Assembly: GCA_938016505.1 (NCBI GenBank)
Contig: CALLWN010000299.1
Location: 1-8,547, forward strand
Length of the DNA stretch: 8,547 bases
DNA from: an uncultured Sphingomonadaceae bacterium
GTDB lineage: Bacteria; Pseudomonadota; Alphaproteobacteria; Sphingomonadales; Sphingomonadaceae
Direction: 5' to 3'
Part shown: positions 1-5,948 of the stretch, in pieces
How positions within the stretch are numbered: the stretch's first letter is position 1
Layout of the letters: the number at the start of each line of letters is the position of its first letter
Made by a program: the position numbers and the translations under genes
Notes under the pieces: model-generated
The model's database searches: none
What the model saw: the letters and a program-made list of their open reading frames with translations, nothing else
What the model was told of the DNA's origin: nothing

Positions 1-715
1 CCGCCTCGCCCGGCTTCACCCTGATCTCGTTCAGGTGAATATAGACCGAGACAAGGCCCGCCCCATGGTCGAGCAGCACGAGGTTGCCCTCGATGAGGAA
101 GGGCCCGTCGGCCAGCCGGACGATGCCCGAAGCGGGCGCGCGCACCGGCGTTCCGGTCGGCGCGGCAATGTCGAGCCCCCAGTGCGGGTTCCGCGCCAGG
201 CCGCCGTAGATGCGCTGCGAACCGTAGACACCCGTGATCCGCCCATTGACCGGCTGGCGGAACGGCTCGCGCCACCCGCTCGCGTCCGTCATGCGGCTCG
301 CCGCCTCGCGCTTGGCGGCAAGCGTCTTCGCGATCTCCGTCTCGCGCCGCTTCACCCATTCCGGCGCCGGCGTGTCGGTGGTGCCGAGCGCGGGCAGCCG
401 CTGGACCGCGAAGCTGCGGGGCGCAAGCGGAATTTCGGTCGCAATGAGCGTGCCGTCGCTGCCCCGCGCCGAAAGCCTCACGGTGCCGGTCTCGTCACGC
501 CCGAAGCCGACGAGATAGACCCCGGGCGCAGCCTCCGGCACCGGCGCACCATTCACCATCAGGTCGCGTGCGCCGGGCGGCAGCGCAACCGTCACGAGCC
601 CGCCCGGCGTGAACGGCCCCTCGACCCTGAGCGCAGACTGGGCGGCAAGCGGCGTGACCAGCCCGAGTGCGAGCCCGGCCGCCACAGCCCGCGCCTGCCA
701 GCCGCGTCGCCTCAC
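1..715 (-). CDS. M23-family (LytM-like) peptidase, secreted, C-terminus cut by window edge
   Basis: Probable zinc endopeptidase, or non-catalytic relative, acting on peptidoglycan cross-links in the periplasm. Only the first 238 residues are in the window. Residues 1-25 look like a Sec signal peptide: arginine-rich start, hydrophobic core (VAAGLALGLV) and an AxA-like cleavage site near LAAQ. A beta-rich region of about 100 residues follows, then a charged helical linker (about 118-145). The LytM domain begins near residue 150 with the family pattern PVNGRITGVYGSQR. The HxxxD zinc motif is PHWGLD (His178, Asp182) and a further family histidine is His227 in VYIHLNEI. The final HxH motif should lie beyond position 1, so catalytic competence cannot be judged. 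The start is a GTG whose first four bases overlap the stop of the upstream DUF2093 gene (GTGA at 712-715), implying translational coupling. It is the third gene of the xseA transcription unit. Confidence 0.88.
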   Translation of the reverse strand, partial: MRRRGWQARAVAAGLALGLVTPLAAQSALRVEGPFTPGGLVTVALPPGARDLMVNGAPVPEAAPGVYLVGFGRDETGTVRLSARGSDGTLIATEIPLAPRSFAVQRLPALGTTDTPAPEWVKRRETEIAKTLAAKREAASRMTDASGWREPFRQPVNGRITGVYGSQRIYGGLARNPHWGLDIAAPTGTPVRAPASGIVRLADGPFLIEGNLVLLDHGAGLVSVYIHLNEIRVKPGEA

Positions 716-930
716 AGCAGGCCGGCGGCCTGCGCCTCGCGATAGCGCCGGTTGGCTGCCTCGGCGTCGCGATAGGCCTCCTGCAGCTCGTGGCTCCAGT
801 AGCGCAGCGCCGCCAGCGGAATGGGCGCGCCGGTCACCGCGCACAGCACATGGTCGCCCTGCTCCACCACCTGGAAAGAGCCGGGCAGATAGCGCAGCTT
901 CGCCCGGCGCCCCGCAGAGAGTTTCAGCAT
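712..930 (-). CDS. DUF2093 domain small protein
   Basis: Small protein of 72 residues with no known function, recognised as the alphaproteobacterial DUF2093 family. Visible hallmarks are the N-terminal beta-rich part with KLRYLPGSFQVVEQGDHVLC, the segment CAVTGAPIPLAALRYWS, and a charged C-terminal helix with HELQEAYRDAEAANRRYREA. No signal peptide or membrane segment is seen, so it is presumably cytoplasmic. The start ATG is preceded by a good ribosome site (GAGGA about 7-8 nt upstream), which lies inside the second copy of a 21-bp duplication covering the xseA stop. The gap to xseA is 31 bp and the stop overlaps the GTG of the M23 gene, so the three genes are very likely one operon. From memory, family members sit next to xseA in other alphaproteobacteria, which supports the call but does not give a role. 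Confidence 0.85.
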   Translation of the reverse strand: MLKLSAGRRAKLRYLPGSFQVVEQGDHVLCAVTGAPIPLAALRYWSHELQEAYRDAEAANRRYREAQAAGLL

Positions 931-937
931 CGCCCGT

Positions 938-979
938 TCCTCACAGCAGCAGCCCCTGCCCTCACAAAAGCAGCCCCTG
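938..979 (-). repeat. Imperfect in-frame 21-bp tandem duplication over the xseA stop codon
   Basis: Read on the minus strand, 979-959 and 958-938 are consecutive 21-nt units starting CAGGGGCTGCT and ending TGTGAGG plus one base. They match at 18 of 21 positions. Each encodes Gln-Gly-Leu-Leu-Leu-stop in the xseA frame, so the second unit contributes a second in-frame TGA. The second unit also provides the GAGGA ribosome site of the DUF2093 gene. A shorter echo (CTGCTGTGAGG) lies at the end of the DUF2093 gene, around 710-720. Confidence 0.8.
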
Positions 980-2353
980 CGCCGCGCCGCCCCCGGCCGG
1001 CCCGCCACGGGAGCCACTGCCCGCCACCTTCGCTGCAACCTCGCCATCGCGCAAGCGCAGCCGCACATCGCGCTCGGCCCTGACAGCCGCCGCATCGCCG
1101 AGCAGCCGGCCATCAGGTGCCAGCACCAGCGCATAGCCACGGGAGAGCGTTGCATCCGGCGACAGCGAGGCTGCGAGTCGCGCCGCCGCTTCGACCGCCT
1201 TGCGGCCGCGCGCCACCAGCGCCACCAAAAGCTCGGGGCGAAGCCGCGCTGCAACCGAGGCATGCGCCGTCCGGGCCCGCGCTGCAGCAAGCCCGAGCGC
1301 GCGGGGAAGGGCCGACCCGGCCCGCTCGAGCCGCACCCGCTCGCGCGCGGCCCGCGCCAGCACCGCGCGCGGCAGCCGTTCGGCAGCGTCGTCGAGGCGC
1401 TGCCGCCGGGTCTCGACAAGGGCCGCCGGCCGCGGAAGCCGCGCTGCAAGCCCCGCGACCCGCTCGGCAAGCAGGCCACGGCGCCGGCCGGTGGCCCGCA
1501 GCAGCTGGGCGCCGAGCTCGGCAACCCGCTCCACAAGGTCGGCCCGGACCGGCACCGCCAGTTCCGCTGCCGCAGTCGGGGTCGGCGCGCGCCGGTCAGC
1601 GGCGAAGTCGATGAGGGTCGTGTCGGTCTCGTGGCCGACGGCCGAAATGAGCGGGATCGGCGACTCGGCTGCCGCGCGCACCACATCCTCGGCGTTGAAG
1701 GCCATCAGGTCCTCGATCGAGCCGCCGCCGCGCGCGACGATGAGAAGGTCGGGCCGCTCGCCCTCGGGCATCCGCCCGAAGCCGCGGATGGCCGCTGCGA
1801 TCCGCGCCTCGGCGCCCTCGCCCTGCACTGGCACCGGCCACAGCAGCACCTCGCAGGGGAAGCGGTCGGCAAGCCGATGCAGGATGTCGCGGATGACAGC
1901 ACCCGTGGGCGACGTGACGATCCCGATCCGCCGCGGCAGGAAGGGCAGCGGCCGCTTGCGGCTGGCGGCGAACAGCCCCTCGGCTTCGAGCCGGCGCTTC
2001 CGCTCCTCCACCTGGGCCAGCAGCGCACCGACCCCGGCCGGCTCCATCCGCTCGACGTCGATCTGGTATTTCGACCGCCCCTGGTAGATGGTGAGCCGCC
2101 CCGTCGCCACCACGTCGAGCCCGTCCTCCGGGCGGAACCTCAGGCCATTGGCAACGCCGCGCCACATCACCGCGTCGATCACTGCGTCGGCGTCCTTCAG
2201 CGCGAAATAGAGGTGGCCCGAGCCGTGGCGCTTGAAGCCCGAGATCTCGCCACGCACGCGCACGAGGCCGAACGCCGTCTCCACCGTGCGCCTGAGCGCG
2301 GCCGAAAGCTCGGAGACGCTGAGCTCGGGCAGATTGGCAGGGGCGCTGGCCAT
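962..2353 (-). CDS. xseA: Exodeoxyribonuclease VII large subunit
   Basis: Large, catalytic subunit of exonuclease VII, which with several copies of XseB degrades single-stranded DNA from either end in the cytoplasm during repair and recombination. The 463-residue product is of typical length. Residues 8-105 form the N-terminal OB-fold that binds ssDNA ([32 protein letters not shown]). The nuclease core has the family motifs [16 protein letters not shown] (142-157), [15 protein letters not shown] (206-220) and [29 protein letters not shown] (238-266). An Arg/Ala/Leu-rich coiled-coil region, where XseB would bind, follows from about 270 to 395. The C-terminus closes with SRGYALV and a glycine-rich tail. 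The ATG at 2353 puts the OB fold at the usual distance from the start. xseB is not in the window. The gene diverges from purD and is probably first in an operon with the DUF2093 and M23 genes. Confidence 0.97.
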   Translation of the reverse strand: MASAPANLPELSVSELSAALRRTVETAFGLVRVRGEISGFKRHGSGHLYFALKDADAVIDAVMWRGVANGLRFRPEDGLDVVATGRLTIYQGRSKYQIDVERMEPAGVGALLAQVEERKRRLEAEGLFAASRKRPLPFLPRRIGIVTSPTGAVIRDILHRLADRFPCEVLLWPVPVQGEGAEARIAAAIRGFGRMPEGERPDLLIVARGGGSIEDLMAFNAEDVVRAAAESPIPLISAVGHETDTTLIDFAADRRAPTPTAAAELAVPVRADLVERVAELGAQLLRATGRRRGLLAERVAGLAARLPRPAALVETRRQRLDDAAERLPRAVLARAARERVRLERAGSALPRALGLAAARARTAHASVAARLRPELLVALVARGRKAVEAAARLAASLSPDATLSRGYALVLAPDGRLLGDAAAVRAERDVRLRLRDGEVAAKVAGSGSRGGPAGGGAAQGLLL

Positions 2354-2360
2354 GCCCCGG

Positions 2361-2388
2361 ACTAGCGCGAACCGGAACCCCTCGCCAA
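2361..2388 (-). promoter_or_regulatory. Weak candidate promoter for xseA, nearly leaderless
   Basis: On the minus strand TTGGCG (2388-2383) is followed after 16 nt by GCTAGT (2366-2361). These are 4/6 and 3/6 matches to sigma-70 boxes. The expected start site, about 7 nt downstream, falls at or next to the xseA ATG at 2353, and no convincing Shine-Dalgarno precedes that ATG. Both points fit a leaderless transcript. The boxes are weak and the 81-bp gap is very GC-rich, so this is tentative. The gap also holds the palindromes CCCCGGGG and CGCCTAGGCG (2417-2426), either of which could be chance. Confidence 0.25.
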
Positions 2389-2434
2389 CCCCGGGGCTTC
2401 CCGCCCGGCCGCGCCTCGCCTAGGCGCGTGGCGC

Positions 2435-3712
2435 ATGACCAGACTGCGGGTTCTCCTCCTCGGCGCTGGCGGCCGCGAGCATGCGCTGGCGTGGAAGCTC
2501 GCGCAGTCGCCCCGGCTCGACTGGCTGGTGGCAGCGCCGGGCAACCCGGGCATGGCCCGGCTCGGCATGGTCGAGCCCGGGCTCGACATCCTCGACGGCG
2601 AGGCGGTGGCCCGCTTCGCCCGCGCGCGCGGAATCGATCTCGTCATCGTCGGCCCCGAAGCGCCGCTGGCGGCCGGAGTCGCAGACGCCGTGGGCGCGGC
2701 CGGGATTGCCGTGTTCGGCCCTTCGGCGGCTGCCGCCCGGCTCGAGACCTCCAAGGGCTTCACCAAGGCGCTGTGCGACGAGGCCGGCATCCCGACGGCG
2801 CGCTGGGCCCGCTTCGCAGCACTCGCCCCGGCGCTCGCCCATGTGCGCAGCGCCGGCGCGCCCCTCGTCGTCAAGGCCGACGGGCTCGCCGCCGGCAAGG
2901 GCGTGACCGTCGCGGCAACGCTTGCCGAGGCCGAGGCCGCGCTCCACGCCCTGTTCGCCACGCCCGGGGCCGAAGTCGTCATCGAGGAATGTCTCGAGGG
3001 CGAGGAGGTCAGCGTCTTCGTGGCCTGCCCTGGCACCCAGGCTCTCCCGCTGCTCGCCGCGCAGGATCACAAGCGCCTGGGCGAGGGGGATACCGGCCCC
3101 AACACCGGCGGCATGGGCGCCTGTGCGCCCGCCAGCGTCTTCACCCCGGCGCTCGAGGCCGAGACCATGGCCCGCATCATCCGCCCGACGCTCGAGACGA
3201 TGGCTGCGCGCGGCACGCCCTTCTCCGGCATCCTCTTCGCCGGCCTCATGCTCACCCGCGAGGGGCCGAAGCTCATCGAATACAATGTCCGCTTCGGCGA
3301 CCCGGAATGCCAGGTGCTGATGCTGCTCCTGGAAAGCGACCTGCTCGATCTCGTCGAGGCAACCGCCACCGGCAGGCTCGCCGGGTGCGAGGTCCGCTGG
3401 AAGCCCGGCCACGCGCTCGGAGTCGTGGTGGCAGCACGCGGCTACCCGGGCACGCCAGTGGCAGGCGGCGAAATCGGCGGGCTCGACAGCTGCGGGGCGA
3501 CCGTGTTCCAGGCCGGCACCCGGTTCGAGGACGGCCGGCTGGTCGCTGCCGGCGGGCGGGTGCTGACGGTGGGCGCCCACGCCCCGACGCTCCGGGCCGC
3601 GGCCGACGCCGCCTACGCGGCTATCGGGAAGATCAGCTTTGCCGACGCCGTCTTTCGCCGCGATATCGGCTGGCGGGAGCTGGCAAGGGAGGCAGGGGAG
3701 GGACTGGCATGA
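2435..3712 (+). CDS. purD: Phosphoribosylamine-glycine ligase (GAR synthetase)
   Basis: Cytoplasmic ATP-grasp enzyme joining phosphoribosylamine and glycine to give glycinamide ribonucleotide, the second step of purine synthesis. The 425-residue length is typical. The N-terminal domain has LLLGAGGREHALAWKL (7-22), the PGNPG turn (35-39) and VGPEAPLAAG (72-81). The ATP-grasp core has FGPSAAAARLETSKGFTK (94-111), VVKADGLAAGKGV (145-157), EECLEGEEVSVF (184-195), QDHKRLGEGDTGPNTGGMGA (210-229) and the metal-binding segment KLIEYNVRFGDPECQ (279-293). The C-terminal domain starts near 320. The ATG at 2435 places the nucleotide-fold motif at the usual position, although only weak G-rich bases precede it. 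The gene diverges from xseA across 81 bp, and its stop overlaps the following kinase start (ATGA). No purine-responsive riboswitch or operator is visible upstream. Confidence 0.97.
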   Translation: MTRLRVLLLGAGGREHALAWKLAQSPRLDWLVAAPGNPGMARLGMVEPGLDILDGEAVARFARARGIDLVIVGPEAPLAAGVADAVGAAGIAVFGPSAAAARLETSKGFTKALCDEAGIPTARWARFAALAPALAHVRSAGAPLVVKADGLAAGKGVTVAATLAEAEAALHALFATPGAEVVIEECLEGEEVSVFVACPGTQALPLLAAQDHKRLGEGDTGPNTGGMGACAPASVFTPALEAETMARIIRPTLETMAARGTPFSGILFAGLMLTREGPKLIEYNVRFGDPECQVLMLLLESDLLDLVEATATGRLAGCEVRWKPGHALGVVVAARGYPGTPVAGGEIGGLDSCGATVFQAGTRFEDGRLVAAGGRVLTVGAHAPTLRAAADAAYAAIGKISFADAVFRRDIGWRELAREAGEGLA

Positions 3713-4797
3713 CCGACATGGCAAGCCGCCAGCGGCAGTTTGAAGGCACCGACGAGGTGCGCGAGGCCCATCGCTTCGACGAGGGCGCGCTCCGCGAATG
3801 GATGCGCGCCAACGTCGACGGGTTCGAGGGTCCGCTCGAGGTCCGCCAGTTCAAGGGCGGCCAGTCCAACCCCACCTACAAGCTCATCACGCCCGGCCGG
3901 GCCTATGTGCTCCGCCGCAAGCCGCCGGGCCAGCTCGTCAAGTCGGCCCACGCGGTCGACCGCGAATATCGCGTCATCTCGGCGCTCCACCCGACCGGCT
4001 TTCCGGTCGCCCGGCCCTTCGGCCTGTGCACCGACGAGAGCGTCATCGGCACCTGGTTCTACGTGATGGAGTGCGTCGAGGGCCGGATCGTCTGGGACGG
4101 CACCTTCCCCGACGTCCCGCGCGCGCAGCGCCGGGCCCATTTCGATGCCATGTGCGACACGCTGGCAAGGCTCCACATGATCGACCCCGGGGCCGTCGGC
4201 CTCGCCGACTTCGGCCGGCCGGGCAACTATTTCGCCCGCCAGATCGGCCGCTGGTCGAAAAGCTACACCGACGACATCCCCGATGCCGGCCGGGTCGAGG
4301 CGATGGACCGGCTGGTCGAGTGGCTGCCGAGGAACATCCCCGAGGGCGACGAGACCGCGATCGTCCACGGCGACTACCGCTGCGACAACATGATCTTCGA
4401 TGCCTCCGCCCCGCGCGTCCTTGCGGTGCTCGACTGGGAGCTTTCGACACTCGGCCACCCGCTCGCCGACTTCTCCTACCATCTCATGATGTACCGAATG
4501 CCGCCCACCGGCACGGTCGGCCTCGCCGAGGCCGATCTCGCCGCGCTCGATATCCCGACCGAGTCCGAATATGTGGCGCGCTATTGCGCCGGCACCGGCC
4601 GGGACCCGGCCGAGGTCGCGGCGATCATGGATTTCTGCATCGCCTACAACATGTTCCGCCTGGCCGCCATCGTCCACGGCATCCGTGGCCGGGTCGCCCG
4701 CGGCACCGCCGCCAACCCCCATGCCAAGGCCATGGCGACAACGGTCGAGCCGCTCGCCGAGCGTGCCTGGGAACAGGCCGTCAAGGCCGGCGCCTGA
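3709..4797 (+). CDS. APH-fold phosphotransferase, ACAD10/ACAD11/LvaA-like
   Basis: Probable cytoplasmic small-molecule kinase of the aminoglycoside phosphotransferase fold, 362 residues. The N-lobe shows FKGGQSNPTYKL (48-59), a glycine-loop equivalent of this subgroup, then YVLRRKPPGQLVKSAHAVDREYRV (66-89), which carries the ATP-contacting lysine and partner glutamate. The C-lobe has the catalytic loop HGDYRCDNMIF (220-230; base Asp222, metal Asn227) and the metal-binding LDWELSTLGHPLADFSY (241-257). The RRKPPG and DWELSTLGHPLAD patterns are typical of the kinase part of ACAD10/ACAD11 and of Pseudomonas LvaA, which phosphorylate 4-hydroxyacyl substrates, rather than of drug-resistance kinases. 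The true substrate is unknown here, and no acyl-CoA dehydrogenase is adjacent. The ATG overlaps the purD stop (ATGA) and has a strong ribosome site (GGGGAGGG at 3695-3702, 6 nt before). An in-frame ATG at 3718 is the alternative start. Confidence 0.9.
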   Translation: MTDMASRQRQFEGTDEVREAHRFDEGALREWMRANVDGFEGPLEVRQFKGGQSNPTYKLITPGRAYVLRRKPPGQLVKSAHAVDREYRVISALHPTGFPVARPFGLCTDESVIGTWFYVMECVEGRIVWDGTFPDVPRAQRRAHFDAMCDTLARLHMIDPGAVGLADFGRPGNYFARQIGRWSKSYTDDIPDAGRVEAMDRLVEWLPRNIPEGDETAIVHGDYRCDNMIFDASAPRVLAVLDWELSTLGHPLADFSYHLMMYRMPPTGTVGLAEADLAALDIPTESEYVARYCAGTGRDPAEVAAIMDFCIAYNMFRLAAIVHGIRGRVARGTAANPHAKAMATTVEPLAERAWEQAVKAGA

Positions 4798-4808
4798 GCG
4801 GGGCTCAG
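4794..4808. other. Small hairpin across two convergent stop codons
   Basis: CTGAGC-GGG-GCTCAG is a perfect 6-bp inverted repeat with a 3-nt loop. It contains the TGA of the plus-strand kinase gene (4795-4797) and the TGA of the minus-strand AraC gene (4807-4805). Neither strand has a T tract after it, so it is not a classical intrinsic terminator. It may be a weak shared 3' structure for the two convergent transcripts, or a by-product of the palindromic stop context. Confidence 0.35.
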
Positions 4809-5665
4809 CTGGCGCGCGTGAGCTTCGGCATGGCGGCAGCGCCGGTCCGCTTGGCGATGGTGAGCCGGGTGATCCACGGCGCGTCCCTGGCCACGAACTG
4901 GCCCGGCGTCATGCCGATGAAATGGCGGAACTCGCGGATGAAGTGGGACTGGTCGTAATAGGCCGTGCCGGCTGCGCCCTGCCAGCCCTGCTCGGGATGA
5001 AGCCCGAGCCGCACGGCCGCCTGGAGCGCCCGATACTTGCGGGCAAGATATTTTGGGCTTGCGCCATAAACCCGGGCAACCAGCCGCTCGACCTGCCGGC
5101 CCGACATGCCGAGCGTCTCGACGAGCACATTGACGTCGGGCGCCGGCGTGTCGACCAGCCAGGCGTCGGTCGTCCGCGTCAGCCACAGCGGCGGCGGCCG
5201 GGCGCCCGCGGCGAGCGCAAGGAACAGCGCATCGGCCGCCTCCACCAGCCCGCGGTCATCGCGGGCCTCGTGCATCCGCATCAGGGCCGAACTGACAAGC
5301 GCGGGGGCAAGCCCGGCAAGGTCGTCGAGGCGGTCGGCATGGCGGCTTGCCTCCTCGCCGACGAGGGCAGCCCAGCCCGCCGGCAGAAGACCGACCCCGA
5401 TCAGCCGGAACGGGCCGAATGCATGCATCTTGATCGCAGCACCCGAAGGCCCGGCGAGGCTTGCCATCGGCATCGGCTGGAACGGGTTGTCGCCATAGGC
5501 GATATAGCCGTGGCCGCGCAGCAGGAAGCGCGCCTGCGCCACCTCGGCGCGCAACACGTCGTGCACCTGCGCTGCACCCACCTCGAACACATAATAGCAG
5601 GAAAGAAAGTCGCGCAGCGCTGGCGCAGGCAGATGGTAGCGCAGGGCGATGGCGGGCCCACTCAT
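4805..5665 (-). CDS. AraC-family transcriptional regulator
   Basis: DNA-binding regulator of 286 residues, two-domain type. Residues 1 to about 150 form an N-terminal sensor region beginning IALRYHLPAPALRDFLSCYYVFE, the pattern of the DUF6597-like sensor found in many AraC relatives. It is not the classical arabinose cupin, and its ligand is unknown. The C-terminal AraC domain (about 170-265) carries two helix-turn-helix units. The first is near DVNVLVETLGMSGRQVERLVARVYGASPK. The second ends in the family signature YYDQSHFIREFRHFIGMTPGQF (236-257). The chosen ATG at 5665 starts just before the conserved N-terminal pattern. Its own ribosome site is poor, but it overlaps the stop of a short leader ORF (ATGA), so coupled translation is possible. 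An in-frame GTG 12 codons upstream is the alternative. The gene converges on the APH kinase gene with 7 bp between stops and diverges from pyrD. Its target is not evident. Confidence 0.93.
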   Translation of the reverse strand: MSGPAIALRYHLPAPALRDFLSCYYVFEVGAAQVHDVLRAEVAQARFLLRGHGYIAYGDNPFQPMPMASLAGPSGAAIKMHAFGPFRLIGVGLLPAGWAALVGEEASRHADRLDDLAGLAPALVSSALMRMHEARDDRGLVEAADALFLALAAGARPPPLWLTRTTDAWLVDTPAPDVNVLVETLGMSGRQVERLVARVYGASPKYLARKYRALQAAVRLGLHPEQGWQGAAGTAYYDQSHFIREFRHFIGMTPGQFVARDAPWITRLTIAKRTGAAAMPKLTRAS

Positions 5666-5736
5666 CGCCCGGCCAGCCCGTTCACCGCTGCTCCCCCGCA
5701 CCAGGCAGGAACAGCCCCTTGGCGTCGATCGACCAT
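5662..5736 (-). CDS. Candidate 24-residue leader ORF overlapping araC start
   Basis: On the minus strand an ATG at 5736 is preceded by GAGGG (5748-5744) with 7 nt spacing, a better ribosome site than any before the AraC gene. The ORF runs 24 codons (starting MVDRRQGAVPAWCGG, ending VNGLAGR) to a TGA that shares ATGA with the AraC start at 5665. The sequence has no recognisable motif and no run of one amino acid, so it does not look like an attenuation peptide. It could couple translation to the AraC gene or be fortuitous. Confidence 0.35.
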   Translation of the reverse strand: MVDRRQGAVPAWCGGAAVNGLAGR

Positions 5737-5759
5737 GTGGCGACCCTCGTTTGCCGGCT

Positions 5760-5788
5760 AGCATGGGCCGGGCGCCGGGAAAGGTCAA
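5760..5788 (-). promoter_or_regulatory. Candidate sigma-70 promoter for the AraC gene
   Basis: On the minus strand TTGACC (5788-5783, 5/6 match to the -35 box) is followed by a 17-nt spacer and CATGCT (5765-5760, 3/6). The pairing of a strong -35 box with a weak -10 box is a common alphaproteobacterial arrangement. It would start transcription near 5753, leaving about 88 nt of leader before the AraC ATG, including the leader ORF. It lies just downstream of the minus-strand terminator, so AraC transcription would be independent of the upstream RNA. Confidence 0.55.
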
Positions 5789-5800
5789 CGCAACCGCACC

Positions 5801-5837
5801 AAAAAAGGGCCCCGGAGGGCATTGCCGCTCCGGAGCC
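5801..5837 (-). terminator. Strong intrinsic terminator on the minus strand
   Basis: On the minus strand GGCTCCGGAG (5837-5828) pairs with CTCCGGGGCC (5817-5808), 10 bp with one G-T wobble. It is extended past a one-base bulge by GGC/GCC around an AAT loop (5823-5821). A C and then six T residues (5806-5801) follow directly. On the plus strand the same hairpin has no T tract. The terminator is therefore directional, although no minus-strand protein gene lies between it and the divergent pyrD start. Confidence 0.8.
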
Positions 5838-5905
5838 TGGAAGTGAGGGCGGCAGCCGTGCTGCCAACCCCTGGGTCGCAGGAGCGGGATAGCCCCGTGC
5901 TGCCC
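5801..5905 (-). ncRNA. Candidate small RNA or attenuated leader, family unknown
   Basis: Inferred because a clear minus-strand terminator sits in a divergent intergenic gap with no minus-strand protein gene feeding it. With the TACAAT box at 5917-5912 as the -10, the RNA would start near 5905 and be about 105 nt. Visible structure, reading down the minus strand, is a CGGG/CCCG hairpin with loop GCTAT (5897-5885), a perfect GGCAGC/GCTGCC hairpin with a 3-nt loop (5865-5851), and the terminator. A 10-nt element (GGCAGCACGG) occurs twice (5904-5895 and 5865-5856), giving two possible partners for the GCTGCC arm. It lacks the conserved core of SRP RNA and the marks of tmRNA, and I cannot place it in a known family. 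The alternative is a regulated leader of the AraC gene. The 5' end is uncertain. Confidence 0.45.
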
Positions 5906-5909
5906 GGCC

Positions 5910-5925
5910 CGATTGTAGAAAATCG
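5910..5925. promoter_or_regulatory. AT-rich inverted repeat containing a minus-strand -10-like box
   Basis: CGATT-GTAGAA-AATCG is a 5-bp inverted repeat in an AT-rich island of an otherwise GC-rich gap. Its minus strand contains TACAAT (5917-5912), a 5/6 match to the -10 consensus and the proposed start signal for the small RNA. I see no convincing -35 box. The plus strand reads TAGAAA (5916-5921), a possible -10 for pyrD that would give a leader of about 20 nt. The symmetry could also be an operator serving both directions. Confidence 0.3.
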
Positions 5926-5948
5926 ACGAAGCCGCCATCGGGGGCACC

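Noticed and set aside
1262..2365. Long open frames opposite xseA, purD, the APH kinase, pyrD and ggt (for example plus strand 1262-2365, minus strand 2420-3724, 3613-4722 and 7030-8253).
   Set aside because: They mirror verified genes on the other strand and consist of Arg/Ala/Gly/Pro-rich sequence without domain motifs, as expected at this GC content.
2417..2426. CGCCTAGGCG palindrome between xseA and purD as an operator.
   Set aside because: A single 10-bp palindrome in very GC-rich DNA, with no second copy and no resemblance to a known purine repressor site.
5682..5745. A third minus-strand frame reads WSIDAKGLFLPG before a stop at 5682, recalling the N-terminus of some metallo-beta-lactamase-fold hydrolases.
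   Set aside because: About a dozen matching residues, no ATG or GTG start in that frame and no downstream histidine motif. Too short to claim a gene fossil, though a search with the flanking 100 bp in relatives could test it.
5801..5905. Small SRP RNA (ffs), 6S RNA or tmRNA as identity for the candidate RNA.
   Set aside because: The near-invariant SRP apical motif (GGAAGGNAGCAGC-like) is absent, there is no open central bubble flanked by long stems as in 6S, and no tRNA-like or tag-encoding segment as in tmRNA.
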